A stretch of DNA of 64,000 nt, taken from Acorus gramineus (Eukaryota; Streptophyta; Magnoliopsida; Acorales; Acoraceae). The notes under the pieces are model-generated. The model saw only the letters and a list, made by a program, of their open reading frames with translations. It did no database searches and was not told the origin of the DNA. Position 1 is the stretch's first letter, and each line of letters starts with the position of its first letter. The position numbers were made by a program, and so were the translations under genes. The DNA lies in assembly GCA_030737835.1 (NCBI GenBank), contig JAUJYN010000012.1, forward strand, positions 1,347,431 through 1,411,430, read 5' to 3'. This document shows, one piece after another, positions 1 to 11,569 of the stretch.

Positions 1-549
1 ACTCTTGCTTGCTCTAATTCCATCTTGGTCATTAATATCCAAAACCCTTTTCGACATAGGATCAATCTTCCTGTGACATGCAAAATGCGAGATTTAAGAG
101 GGCTTAAATGATGGTTATGATCTAAAACCACTTTTGATATCAAAAAACACTTGTTTCCCTTCACACTGATGTTTATCCTTGCACCACAACCAGTCTTGAT
201 TGATGATCGGGAATTAAAGGCATTCTTTCCAGATGGCACATGCGTCCCATTTCTATAGCAAGCAAGAGAAAAAAAAAACCTTTGCCTTCCATTTTCATCA
301 TTTTTTCCATGAATCTTGGCAATCCCAAAACCAACCTTGGGAGCAAAATTATTATAAAACATCCGCACCTCATCTTCAGATTGAAAGCACATCCCAACAG
401 ATGGAATAGACTGTTCTACACATCCTACAATCTCATCTACATTTTGCTGATCAGCCAAATCAGATAGTTCATTCATCAAACTAGTTTCTAGATCACATGC
501 ATCATGGATGTCTTCCAAATGAATTGAGTCTTCACATGTATCATCCATA
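1..549 (-). pseudogene. FAR1-related (FRS/FRF) protein, N-terminal part, frameshifted, off left edge
   Basis: Read on the minus strand from an ATG at 547-549. An acidic leader is followed by a FAR1 DNA-binding (WRKY-GCM1-like zinc finger) domain. Motifs visible in order are SVGMCFQSEDEVRMFYNNF, KVGFGIAKIHG, RFFFSLACYRNG, KTGCGARI and DHNHHLSP. The domain's usual continuation CHRKIDP...GIRASK is present but in another frame: one base is missing at about 79-81. Either this is a real lesion and the copy is a pseudogene, or it is a sequence error. FRS proteins are domesticated MULE transposases that act as nuclear transcription regulators in light signalling. The rest (MULE transposase and SWIM finger) would lie left of position 1. 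The exon seems to begin near 570 after a 3' splice site (TTTTCAG), which implies an upstream leader exon. Confidence 0.75.
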
Positions 550-569
550 CAATCGTTATCACTGCCTGC

Positions 570-1780
570 TGAAAAATTAGTAAGTTGTCACATGTTATAT
601 AATTAAGATACAGTACTGTATCATAACAAAAAAATAATTTAATAGTCTACAAGCTAATTAGCAGAACACACATAAATTTTCAATGAAAAATCATTCAAGC
701 CTTTATATACATACGACAATAAGCAATTGAATATTAATCAAATAGGCATTAATCAAATCCACATAAATAATAAATCAAACTTCAAATTAAGCTGGAAACA
801 ACATCAAGATACACATCTATCTGGAATTGCAATTAACATCTACACATTTGATACTACCAAATATTGAATTTAATGTGTTGAATACCAATCATTCAAAGCT
901 ATAAAAATATGCTGAATGACTTAATATGCATAAATGTACATATACACACCACTAAAAAGCTGATTATACAGATCGTACGTAAAACACAAGAACGCAACAG
1001 AATTCAAATACACGATATGTATCTTAATTTAAATTAAATTATGTATAACAAAAAAAGAATATGATGATTCAGAGGGACAGTGAAAAAAATTAGATCAATT
1101 TGAATTATTCAGATCTAAAACAGTCTAATCTGAATGGATCGCCATTGGTTTCACCACAACCGTGTAAATCTTATATTCTCAACCGATCAAACTGAAAAAA
1201 AAAAAAAACAATCACCATGTTTGTTTTCATTTTCACCAACAGAATTCAGATACACAACATGTACCTTAATTTAAATTAAATTATGTATAAAAAAAAGAAT
1301 ATGATGATTCAAACGAACAGTTAAAAAATCAGATCAATTTGAATTATTCAGATCTAAAACAGTTTAACCTGAATGGATCGCCATTGTTTTCACCACAACC
1401 GTGTAAAAATCTTATATTCTCAACCGATAAAACTAAAAAAAAAAAAAATTACGATGTTTGTTTACATTTTCACCGAATAAACTAGATCTAAAAATTCTAA
1501 ATCGTCAATTTTTGGGGGTTTCGATTGGCCTAACCTGAATGTTTGCACCACAAACAGATCGCACAAAAACAAAAACGAGTTTCATTTTTGTCTTCTCTTC
1601 TCCGCCGATCAAATATGAATGAAAAATAAAATTTGATGTTTGTTTTCGTTGCGAGAGAACAATCGAGAAAAGAAAAAAAGAAACTCGTTGCGAGAGAGCA
1701 ATTGAATTCGTATATTCCAGCAAAAGAAGTAATTTTCAAATCGTAACTAACCCTGTAATTATCGGACTGGTTATGGAATC
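570..1780 (-). other. probable 5' leader and leader intron of the FAR1-related gene
   Basis: No good coding sequence is visible. A 3' splice site near 570 suggests that a non-coding first exon lies upstream, around 1500-1780, where GC content rises and short open frames have no recognisable product. Most of the stretch is AT-rich and contains the tandem duplication at 995-1474. Its role as leader is inferred from position only. Confidence 0.35.
995..1474. repeat. tandem duplication, two copies of about 242 bp
   Basis: The block from CAACAGAATTCA at 995 is repeated at 1237 with scattered substitutions and small indels. Shared landmarks include TTAATTTAAATTAAATTATG, GATCAATTTGAATTATTCAG and ACCACAACCGTGTAAA, plus an A-rich tract at the end of each copy. 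Confidence 0.9.
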
Positions 1781-1799
1781 ATCATTTACGGAATCAACG

Positions 1800-3133
1800 A
1801 AGAGATTAATTGTGAGGGGATAATATAGGAAATTCACACTTGCCACCTCATGGGGCTTAGGATGGGGTCTACCAATTAGGGCTCAAAAATCATTATTGAT
1901 AATTGAAACACAACTTTTCATGAATGTAGCAAAAGTATGTTACCTGAAAAACTAATTTCAAGAGAATTTTTATAAAAATAAATTCATTTCCAAAGGCTTA
2001 TCTTAGGTAGGATTTGTATTTGGATCGGATTCTACATTTTAAAATCCTAAAAAACTAATTGTGGATCCAAACACATATCTTATGGTTGTATCACAAACTC
2101 ACATATCCGCTCTTTCAATGTAAAAAAAAAAAAAAAAACCTACGGTCTTAAAAAACTAAGTTAATTTGAAATATAGATATAAGAATCATCGCTTTACAAT
2201 GTCGCACCCAATCGGATGTTTAAAATAAATTTAATGTCAACAGAAAGTAAAAGTAATATAGTCTATTAAAATCATATTTCAGCTTTCTCAGATAACAATT
2301 ATGTATAACATTACTATATCATGTCACCAATCACCATAGTTACCTGTGTAGCCTTATTTCACTAAAGCATATATTTAATTAGATGAAACATATATTCATA
2401 CATTTCATTGAATTAATATTTTATTTTCTTATAAAGATCTTGAAGTATACAATTAAAAAAAAAAAAATTTAAAATATGTGATAACTGCACGTAAGACTCT
2501 AGCATCATTATTATCTTACATTAGATGCAAAAAAAAAAAAGTTCACTTGGGCCCCAATTAATGCATGAATGTAATTTGCATGAACAAACGCAACAAGGTA
2601 GGATAAATTATACCACAAAGTAAAATTTAAGCTTCAATTTTAACATTATGGTCCATGAAAGTCCATCATTTTATTTTTTTGGTACTCCTGTGGGGGATCA
2701 AATCTAAATGACTGTTCAAAAGAGATTTTGCATGTGTTTCTTCTTCACAGATACAATGCATCTTATTATATTATTATTATTATTATTATTTGCAACCGTT
2801 ATATGCCTTAGTGGATTAAAAAAAAAATTCCATCTTCAACACCAACCGAATTAACAGTATCTGAAAAAGATTCCAATACAGAGAGAGAACAAGCTGCATT
2901 TAAACCAATACAAACAACAGCAGAAGTAGCTGGTCTCATTCAGTATAAGTAAAATATAATAATATTATTTCATTGCCTATTATTGGTCTATGTGAGATTT
3001 TTATATATAAAAAAAAAATAATAATAATAATACATGAGGGAGACCAGGGTAGTCAATGAATTGAAAGCAGCACTGAAAGAGATCTTCATGAGATTTATGT
3101 GTTCTTCTTTTGGTTGGCCAGAGAACCCACACT
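1800..3133. other. intergenic, AT-rich, with an ATT microsatellite
   Basis: No gene is seen. An (ATT)n microsatellite lies at about 2764-2790 and there are several A-tracts. The stretch near 1841-1875 resembles another near 33510-33560 (a 'catggggctt' context), so part may be an old repeat. The left part is the likely promoter of the FAR1-related gene and the right part the 3' flank of the bHLH gene. Confidence 0.6.
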
Positions 3134-5716
3134 TCACAGAAACTGCTCAAACTGCAACAATAATAACCTCTGCTTCTCATCTAGATTGTCCTCTTCTTTT
3201 CTCATCTGATGTTTGTGTGGTTGAAAAGTTGAGATGTCATCAACTTGGTTAACAAAGTGGTCACCTCCATTGTTATCCTGATAAATGGAACAATTGAAAC
3301 TACGGGTCAGTTTGGTAACTCTAGTCTAGAAAGCGAGTTTCTCCTTATGAGAAATTATATTATGATACATTCTATGGAAAGAAAAATTTATCTGGAATAT
3401 TCAAGAATGAATTATTTGAAACGCTAATTCCTGGATGTTTTAGTGAAAAGAGAATGAGAGTTATCACTAAACTGACCCTAAGATTCAATTTGATAACTCT
3501 GGTACAGAAGAAGAATTTTTCATTTTCGGAAGTCCAATTCTGATAGATTTAGTAGAATGAGCAATTTTGCATGTAATTAATATTTAGAAATGAACACTGA
3601 AATAGTGGATTCCAAACGCAATTTTTTTTTTAGTGTTTCAACAAAATGAGAATGAAAATGAACGTTAAACTGACAAATATCCCAAGTTGAATTATTGGAT
3701 GGGTGGGTCAGATTTGTACCTGCTCATGAAGGTAAAAGGAGGGATAGTTGTCTGTTGTTGTTGTTTCTGAAGCAAAAGCTGTAGCTTGAATGTGATTGAA
3801 TTGTTGTGGTACAGATGGAATCATTGGTGGTGACAATAATCTCCCCATGTAGTCATCTAAATCCAATATCCCAAAGTCATACTGTATTGGGTTCACTGAG
3901 GCAAGCTTCATTGAGAGGAACTGTGACATGGACAACAAAAAGCTTTCAATAACAATGTCGAATTGAAGGATAAAATTGTAAGCAAACCTACATTTAAGCT
4001 TTTAGTTGGAAACTTTAGTCAGTTTTGAATGATGACTGATGTGAGATATCACGTATCAGTCTCTTATTAAAACTGATGAGATTTAATATTAACTGGATCC
4101 CGCTTTGACTAAACTTGTTCGCTCATCATTGTTGTGAATCTTTACCTCTACTTGGTTCTGCAAGGACTGCACATAGTTGATTATCTCATCCAACATTAGA
4201 GCCTTCCCAGTGACCTAAACAGCCACCAATCATAAAAATATATCAATAAAAACCGAAACGAAGTCGTGTGCATTTAGAAATAAGTTTTAAAAATAACATT
4301 TGTTAGATTCCTAAAACGATTTATTTCAAAATTAAAAAGTGTATTTCCATTTTTATCAAAAACTGAGATTTTTTAATTATTGTAAAATCAAAATCTTCAA
4401 GGACCCGTTTGGATAGAGACATAAACTATTATGGGATTTATACATATTCCAGGAATTGTTGATTTTATCAATGGAATCAGAGATTTTGTGTTTGATTGTG
4501 TTTTCATTTATTCTCATTGGGAAACGTAATAATAAAGGATGGAATGTTTGGTTGACGAAGAATAAGATGTGAATAAGGTGTAAAAAGTTGATTTGACATG
4601 TGGGCTCCATTGATTTATAAGAGGTGATGACAGGTGATTTGATGTGATAGGTTCCCTTATTCCAGTGGAGAAATAACACAATTTCATGGGTGGACTTGAA
4701 ATACAAATACTAGCTTATTCTCTCATAATTTCGCATAGCTATACCTCTTTATTTCCTCTACTCAAACACCTTTTTTATCTTATTCTTCCCTATTCCACCC
4801 CTATTCCTCTAGCCAAACAGTCTCCAAAAGTTATCCGATCGGTTTCCAAAAGCAATCCGAAAAAGATCATACATTACTAGAGAGGGAGAATAGGATTCAC
4901 CTTGTCACAACCAGGGACCAGATCTTGCAGAAGCTTCATCCTCTCACTTATCTTTTCTCTTCTAACCTTTAAAACCCCGATTTAAAAAAAAATCACATCT
5001 TTTGAGTTGTCAATCCATCAATGATAACAAGATTCAGTGATGTGTTTGGCTTACCCTCTCTGCAAGGCTGTGACTATCTGTGGCTTGACCCCTCCTTGCC
5101 CTGACATGAATGTACCCACTTGGGGGCTCCTCATCATCACGTCCTTTCTTCTTCTTTTGCTTCTTCTCTTCTCCTTTTGTAATTCCATCACTGCATTTCC
5201 TTTGTTTCTTTCCCTTCCCTTCTTTCACACACTTGAAACCAAGAAAAAAAAAACATCTGATTCAGAAAAAAAAAACCTCCACAAAGTATTCAAGCTTTGA
5301 TATCATATCAAATTGAGGAACTGAAGAGAATGAACCAATTTTTTCACTAAGAGTAACCCAAATTAATACACAGTACAGAGAAGAAAATACTAAAATATCC
5401 TAAGCTATGTACAATATATATGATAAAAAAAATAACCCATAAACCAAAATCCAATCTTTATCATAAATTTCACCTTGTTTTGTTCATTGTTCCTTCTCTT
5501 GTGACTCTGTGGTGGCTTTTGAACCTGCTCAGCCATTGAAGATGAGTTGCTGAACTCCATATGGGACTCACTCATGGAGGTGGTGATCTCTGAAGGAATG
5601 ACAATGTTGGGAGGGGAACTGAAGAGGTCTTCAAAGTGGGATTGATTGGTTGTGATGGAGTCAAAAAGGTAAGGTGGTTGTTGTTGATGGTGGTGGTGGT
5701 ATTGAAAGGCTTCCAT
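3134..5716 (-). CDS. bHLH transcription factor, bHLH137-like (CIB/BEE group)
   Basis: Six exons on the minus strand: 5716-5474, 5231-5055, 4966-4901, 4214-4146, 3920-3720 and 3205-3134. All introns are GT-AG and all joins are phase 0, giving 275 aa. Exon 1 is rich in His, Gln and Ser. Exon 2 ends in a basic region with [20 protein letters not shown], including the His-Glu-Arg residues that contact an E-box. Exons 3 and 4 hold helix 1, the loop and helix 2 ([10 protein letters not shown], then [20 protein letters not shown]). Exon 5 continues with [11 protein letters not shown], typical of this subgroup, and YDFG as in bHLH137. Family members are nuclear and regulate growth, brassinosteroid response or flowering. 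An upstream in-frame ATG at 5753-5755 would add 13 residues; I chose 5716 because the Met-Glu-Ala-Phe start resembles relatives. The last short exon (24 codons, ending FEQFL) is the least certain. Intron 3 contains a MITE. Confidence 0.9.
4401..4824. mobile_element. MITE, 'CCCGTTTGG' family, copy 1 (inside bHLH intron 3)
   Basis: The left end reads GGACCCGTTTGGAT and the right end GCCAAACAGTCTCC, which are imperfect inverted termini. Internal blocks (GGGAAACGTAATAATAAAG, TTGATTTGACATGTG and TTATAAGAGG) recur in the copies near 9.6, 10.5 and 35.6 kb. No reading frame of its own is seen. A clear target duplication was not found. The termini suggest hAT-like or PIF-like; I cannot decide. Confidence 0.65.
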
Positions 5717-5784
5717 TCTTTGTTTTTTCAGAGACTGAATTGATGGAGCAAACAATGGAGGAAGATAAGTGGTTTAATTTGTTT

Positions 5785-5803
5785 GGGGGGGGGGGGGGGG
5801 GGG
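5785..5803. repeat. homopolymer G19 in the leader of the bHLH gene
   Basis: Nineteen G in a row, then one T and five more G. The tract lies between the proposed TATA box and the start codon, so the minus-strand transcript would carry a C-tract in its 5' leader. Confidence 0.85.
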
Positions 5804-5840
5804 TGGGGGTGACTTTGAATTTTTCAGAGGTGGCTTTGGT

Positions 5841-5849
5841 TTATATAAA
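5841..5849 (-). promoter_or_regulatory. TATA box candidate for the bHLH gene
   Basis: On the minus strand this reads CTTTATATAAACC, about 125 bp upstream of the chosen ATG, which leaves room for a roughly 90-nt leader. The core is near-palindromic, so strand is assigned from the position of the gene. Confidence 0.5.
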
Positions 5850-5869
5850 GATTGGATATGCATGAAACA

Positions 5870-8084
5870 AGAGCTAATGAGGTTGATATAATAAATAGAG
5901 ATATGGATGATAAGGGTCCAGTCAAAGGCACAGAAATTTTGCATGGACTTGTAGTGTGTTCTCTCCCTCTCTATCTTTTTTTTGTCTGCTCATGTATGCA
6001 GTCGGTAGTCCTATTGAAGGTGGGGATATTAATGACCCTCCAACCTTTTATTTAATGGTTTATTTTACACACAGTATTTGAGTTTGGGAAATGATAAAAG
6101 TCCAGAGCTATTGCAATCTCATTCGTTGTTCATCTGATTTTTTTTAAAAAAAAAACTGTATCAGTGCTCTTTGAGTTGTGGTACATCCAACCCGAAAAAT
6201 TCCCCTGAAAATCGTCTTGAAAATCATTTTTATGTCATATATATTTATTTAAAAATTATATGCATTTTAAAAATATAAAAGAAAAATCCATCGAAGTTCA
6301 TTTTAGGTGACCTTTAGGATGATTTTTGGGGCAAGATGTATCAATTTTTATAATTTTTATGTGCAGTCTCATTTTATATACTTGACTATATAAAAATGTG
6401 ATTATCTTCGTGTATGCATGCAATTTGTTAAAAGATATATATATCATTTTATGAATGTATATAATTTTTGGGTAGATAAGTGTTTGATTTTGTTTTTAAT
6501 ATTTTATCCATTAATCCTTTTTTTTAGTGAATAAGACTTGAACTTACAATCTCTTAATGATGAAGAGAGATACATATTAACCTGTTAAGAGAAAGTGCAT
6601 GATTTATTTACATAAATTATACACTTTATATATAAAAAAAATCAGAGCATGTGAAAATGCATGCAGTCATGCATGTGGGACCCTCCCTAACAATATCTTA
6701 TATTTTGAACCTCTCTTTTTTTCTTGAGATGTTTTTTTAATGAATTTAATTCTTGGAGGATAAAAATGTGGTGCAGGTTCAGATGAATTTATTATACAAC
6801 ACAGAGACAACATAAGAAGGACAGAGGTGGTCCTTCACTCTGTATTTACTTGTGCTAACAGGACCTTTTACCAACATGAGATTCAATTCAAGATTATGAT
6901 CAAGTGTGAGATTAAAAACAGGTTCATTGATGTTTAGAAGTTGTCATTTATTAGTGTACCATGACAATCTTCTCATATGTTTTTATTTTTTATTGAATAA
7001 ATATATATTTTATGTTACAAAAATAATTCTTTTTATAAAAATGAGTTATATTGGTTTATGAATTATATGACCGGCGTTTATAGAAGAAATGAAAAAAAAC
7101 TTATGATTGATTTAACGAGTTACATATTATTGACCATACATGAGACCACCCTCGAAGCTGTAAGGATTATTATGTGCATGAACTCCCTTTGTAAAATGAC
7201 TTGAACTAGGGGGTTGGACCAATAACTCAATAATTAGATAACAAAATTTGTAACCATGAGATCTTGGATTAAAATCTTATGACTTACCTTGTAAAAAATA
7301 ATTGGAACTATTGTTTAAAAACACAAGAAAATGTTCAGAAGCATGTTTTGTAATCTGTAGTCAAGCTTTTTATAAATGTGTCATTCAAATAATGAAGTAT
7401 GTACTTTTATATAAATAAAAAAAATTAAAGATAGAATTTGAACATACACACATAAAATTCTACAATTCAGATAACAAAATAGGCTGTAAAAAAAATAGGC
7501 TAAGTATACATATTCTAGAACAATAAAGTCACGATATCAAGCAAAAGTATATATAAAGTAAACAATTATAAATAAAATAAGGGCCACCAAACAAATTTAC
7601 AAGGACCACTTGCTTGTGGGTTGAATTTTTATTTTTTGTTAATTTTAAATATTTCCATGTTTAAGACAACCTCAGGGCAGCCAATAAAAATTAAGGAAAC
7701 AGAGAATATTCAGACATCATATTTATTAAATTCAATACAGAAATAAAAATTATCCACTAAAAACAATGTTTAAACTTCGCATTTATTACATCCCATGAGA
7801 GCCTGTTAAAAGTACGCAGTTTGGTTGAAAAATTTAAAGCCAATGTACAGAAACATCAACCAAATAGTGACATATCAGTCACTAGTCCCTTTTTTACTTA
7901 TTTATATATATACATTAAAAAAAATTTAATAAAAATATAAACTCTTTTTTTATAATGTTAGATACAACATCGCGTGAATCGTTTAGATTCTTTTGAGTAT
8001 TTTATGTAATGAAACTTGTACCATATATAACAGAAAAAATAAAATAAAACATACACTTGTATTACATACAATACATAAAAAAAA
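5870..8084. other. intergenic, AT-rich, with SINE-like remnants
   Basis: No gene is seen. A T-tract followed by ACTTGAACTTACAATCTCTT (about 6514-6595) looks like a diverged minus-oriented SINE. A plus-oriented SINE copy lies at about 7200-7290 and is listed separately. The rest is unremarkable. Confidence 0.5.
7200..7290 (+). repeat. SINE-like element, plus orientation
   Basis: The body resembles the elements at 26958-27041 and 51613-51700 read on the minus strand. The shared core is AATTTGYAACYATGAGATCTT followed by a decayed box B (GGATTAAAATC here, GGTTCAAATCC in the better copies). Flanking TTGAACTA and TTGGAACTA could be a degraded target duplication. Confidence 0.45.
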
Positions 8085-8550
8085 GAAAAATTAATTAAGG
8101 GTCCCTAAGTCCACCCCCTTATTACTTATAAGTCCCTAAGCATTTTAGAGTTTTCTTTAGGTCCCTATTTCCGTTTTTCATTATTTCTAGGTCCCAGGGT
8201 TAGCTATAATTACATCCCCCGTTTAAACTATCCAAAATACCCTCAACCCTTTCTAGGTCCAAGGGTTAACAATGTACATAGATTCTATAACAATGTACTG
8301 AGCATGATTAACAAAGTACAAAGAATACATAACAGTGTACTATAGATGCAATGTACAAGGAGCACATAATAGTGTACTGAGAAAGGGTTGAGAGTATTTT
8401 GGGTAGTTTAGACTGGACATATAACAGCGGCTAACCCCAAGGACCTAGAAATAATGAAAATTTGGAATAGGGACCTAAAAAAACTCTAAAACTGCTAGGG
8501 ACTTAAAAATAATAAGAGGGTAGACTTAGGGACCTCTAATTAATTTTTTC
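8085..8550. mobile_element. small MULE-like TIR element (466 bp)
   Basis: Long terminal inverted repeats of about 85 bp. The left end begins GAAAAATTAATTAAGGGTCC and the right end, reversed, GAAAAAATTAATTAGAGGTCC; both continue with AAGTCCCTA and TTTAGGTCCCTA. The same terminal pattern ends the 4.5-kb element at 35795-40307. The middle holds several copies of an AACAGTGTAC-like motif, also shared with that larger element. No coding frame is seen. The target duplication is unclear because both flanks are A-rich. Confidence 0.75.
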
Positions 8551-9067
8551 AAAAACAATTAATGTTGCGTTTTTCTTCATCAAGAAAAAAATATTTATAT
8601 AAGAATTGATAAAATGCTCGTTAACAAAATAATGAATTACGTGGGACTATATATATACTTGACAATTGTTATTAGCAAAAGATGGAGCACACCCTCAAAC
8701 GAATCTTATTTAATTTGGTTATACATCCACTTAAAATAGGGTGTCAATATATTCAACAAATCTTATTTATCAATAGAAATCATTTTCAATTCTCCTGATT
8801 GGTTAAAAAGATTTATCAATTACAACATAATAAATTATCACCCACGAAACCATTTAAAAAATATTCTGATTGAAATTCTTAATAAACATTATATATAATC
8901 TATTTAAAAATATTTTTTAATACATCTTATGATTTTATTAGCATTTATTTTAATTTTCACATACATATACATTGTTAAATACTACCACATGTAACAACAT
9001 TTTATATTTTTTTGGGGATTTTTATTTTTAAGTCCATGTAAATTATGTTATCTAATGATTGGTCCCT
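8551..9067. other. intergenic, no feature seen
   Basis: AT-rich sequence with no convincing reading frame, repeat or RNA gene. Confidence 0.6.
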
Positions 9068-9325
9068 CCCATTGCCTCTTGATTTTTCTTGAAGTCCATA
9101 TAACCCCCTAGAAACAGCTATGTAAATCCAAATAACCCCGAGTTAAATTTTCATCGACACATGAGAAATATTTTGTTTGGTTAACTTTGACTAAAAACAT
9201 CTTATAATATGTTAAAAATATGAAAAATCATTTGTAAATAATGATTTTATAATATATTTAAAAGGGTAAAGGAGTTACAAGAATTTGGGGCAGTTTACTG
9301 TGGGTTATTTAAATTTCTCTCTTTT
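9068..9325. mobile_element. 'ATATAACCCC' long-TIR element, truncated copy
   Basis: The left part reads GTCCATATAACCCCCTAGAAA, then ATGTAAATCCAAATAACCCC, ATATTTTGTTTGGTTAACTT and TTATAATATGTTAAAA. These are the same blocks in the same order as the complete copies at 33658-34200 and 56915-57442. The right half is lost or strongly diverged. Confidence 0.65.
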
Positions 9326-9590
9326 TATTTTTTATTTTTTGTTTACAAGTCTGAACCCTGTAAAAAAAATTTCTCTTTTTGTTTACAAGTCTGACAAGGC
9401 GTGGCCTGCAACGCAGGACCCCAAACAACAAAACATGGGAAGCCCATAGGGTGTTGTTTGGGTGGTAGGTGCGAATCATAATCTTATCCTGGACAGTGGT
9501 CCATCATCATTCATGGGCCCTTCTCTACAAATCCTCTGACTCACTGTAGAACCAAACGCTGTTAAATAGTAATAACAAGGATAATGTTAT

Positions 9591-10043
9591 CCCGTTTGGA
9601 TACAAAATATGATTTATTCTTGGTTATACAGTTATTTTGACACAAGTGGATAGAGCAGTGGAATAAATGATTTTGTGTGTAGTTGTTTGTTTTGAATTAG
9701 TTTCGTTGAAAAACGTAATAATAAAGTTTTTATTGTTTTGATCAAATGTGAATAAAGTGTGGATAATGATTTTAGAAGATGAAAAAATAATGATAGTTGA
9801 TTTGACATGTGATTTATAAGAAGTAACGATAGTTGATTTGACAGTGGTCCCACATATTTTTTGGGTGGAATAACTTGGAATAACTTTAATTCAAAGGGTT
9901 GGCTGGAATCCAAATACTACTTTATACCAGTTTATTTCAATATAGTTTATCCCTGGTATTCAAGACTCCTAAACAACCAAAATCCATTATTCCCATTTTA
10001 TTCCAGTATATTTCGATCCCTATTCCACATTCAAACAAAGGTC
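9591..10043. mobile_element. MITE, 'CCCGTTTGG' family, copy 2
   Basis: Starts CCCGTTTGGATACAAAATATG and ends near TTCAAACAAAGG. It shares AACGTAATAATAAAG, GTTGATTTGACATGTGATTT and the 'ggtggaataact' block with copies 1 and 3. The open frames on both strands across it are not supported as genes. Confidence 0.65.
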
Positions 10044-10318
10044 CTTTTCCGAGTCTCAATTTCAATCTACAATGAATTGCATGAATACATTTATAGAAAA
10101 ATGTGAAAAATTGCATAGATGTATTATAGAAAATATAAAAAAATTCTATTGTAGTATATACCTTGTCAATGTGAGTATATGCTCCGTTGATCTTCTATCG
10201 ACACATATGAGACTGAAAAAAAATTGTGTAACAGCACTCTAAGAACGAAGTTCATTGTTACACGCAACATATAGGACATTCGAGATTCGACCATCCAACG
10301 AGATTTATACCTCCTTAA

Positions 10319-11070
10319 GGGCTGATTTGGCAAGGGAATAAGTGTTGGGATAAGAGATAATTATGGAGATAAGTGAGTGAAATGACAATTTATCCCTGTT
10401 TGGTATAAAAAAATAATCGAGATAAACTGCGAACAATTGTCCCAATTTTGAAATGAAAATAAGGATATTTTGTTTCACCTAAGCCCTCATTTGGATGTCG
10501 AATAAGGGTGTGGATATCTTGAAATAAAGCAAAATAACTGATTTTGGTTGTTTGGGAGGGCTAAATACCCAAGGATAATCTATGCTTGAATAACTTGTAA
10601 TAAAGGTGGATAGTCATGCCATGAAATATATGGACTTAAAGTTATTATATGTTATTCCACCCAAAGAATATATGGTCAACTGTCAAATTAATTGTCATCA
10701 CCTTTTATAAATCACATGTCAAATCAACTATCATTATTTTTTTACCTTTTATAAATCTTTATCTACACTTTATTCATATTTTATTCAAACAACAAAACTT
10801 TATTATTACGTTTTCCAATGAAAATAATTCAAAACACAACCAAATACAAAATTATTTTATCCTTATTTATATCCATTTATGTCAGAATAATTATATACTT
10901 AAGAATAAATCATATTCTATATCCAAACGGGGAAGGTTGGGATAGCATTTATCCCACTTTTTATCACGATTTTGACAAATATAAAAATGAACAAAATTGA
11001 TGAATTTTTTATCTCCTAAAATTTGAACAACTTATTCTCAAAACCTTAACCCCCTGTGAAAATAACCCTA
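10319..11070. mobile_element. nested MITEs: inverted copy 3 inside another TIR-like element
   Basis: Positions 10489-10937 hold a third copy of the 'CCCGTTTGG' family in inverted orientation (TTATTACGTTTTCC, CACATGTCAAATCAAC, end ATCCAAACGGGG). It is bracketed by sequence that reads GGGATAAGAGATAATTATG on the left (about 10350) and TGGGATAGCATTTATCCCAC on the right. This suggests insertion into another short element, but the outer boundaries are uncertain. Confidence 0.5.
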
Positions 11071-11361
11071 AAGAGAGTCATGTACCTCCATAATGATTTT
11101 TAATGTTTTTCATATAATAGGTCCATACATCATGAATATATATACATTTTTCATAAAAATGCATATGTACATCATTAAGTAGTGTTTTTAACTTTTTAAA
11201 AATTAAAAGATGTGCAGATTGCACATGAGGCAGTTAGATAGATTGTCCCGAACAACTTTCAAAAATAAAATGTTATGACTGGCATTCACTTTTATGGTCC
11301 TAAAATGGAGATACATTATTACAGTGTATACAAGTATACGTTCACAGCAATTGAAGTGTAG

Positions 11362-11557
11362 ATTTTTTTTTTTGAGAGAAAGACAGATCTTACTACTAAC
11401 ACTGTATTAAAAGTGAGTTACAAATCCAAAGAGTAGTGAGAAGAAGAGACAGAAGTAATTAAAAGAAGAACAAAAATAAAAATATAAAGATAAGAGGTGT
11501 TGATAATGAAAGTGGGGTGAAGAGGTAGCGGTGCATTAGACGGATGAGAGGGACGAC
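11362..11557 (-). mobile_element. 5'-truncated LINE insertion with target duplication
   Basis: About 196 bp that begins with a T-tract, i.e. a poly(A) tail on the minus strand. It is flanked by ATTGAAGTGTAG (11350-11361) and ATTGAAGTGCAG (11558-11569), matching at 11 of 12 bases. The structure (tail, variable-length duplication, no inverted repeats) fits a non-LTR retrotransposon copied by target-primed reverse transcription. The body is too short to show a domain. Confidence 0.7.
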
Positions 11558-11569
11558 ATTGAAGTGCAG

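Noticed and set aside
4377..4706. 109-codon minus-strand frame
   Set aside because: Lies in the MITE within a bHLH intron; no domain.
10649..10945. 98-codon plus-strand frame
   Set aside because: Covers MITE copy 3; AT-driven, no domain.
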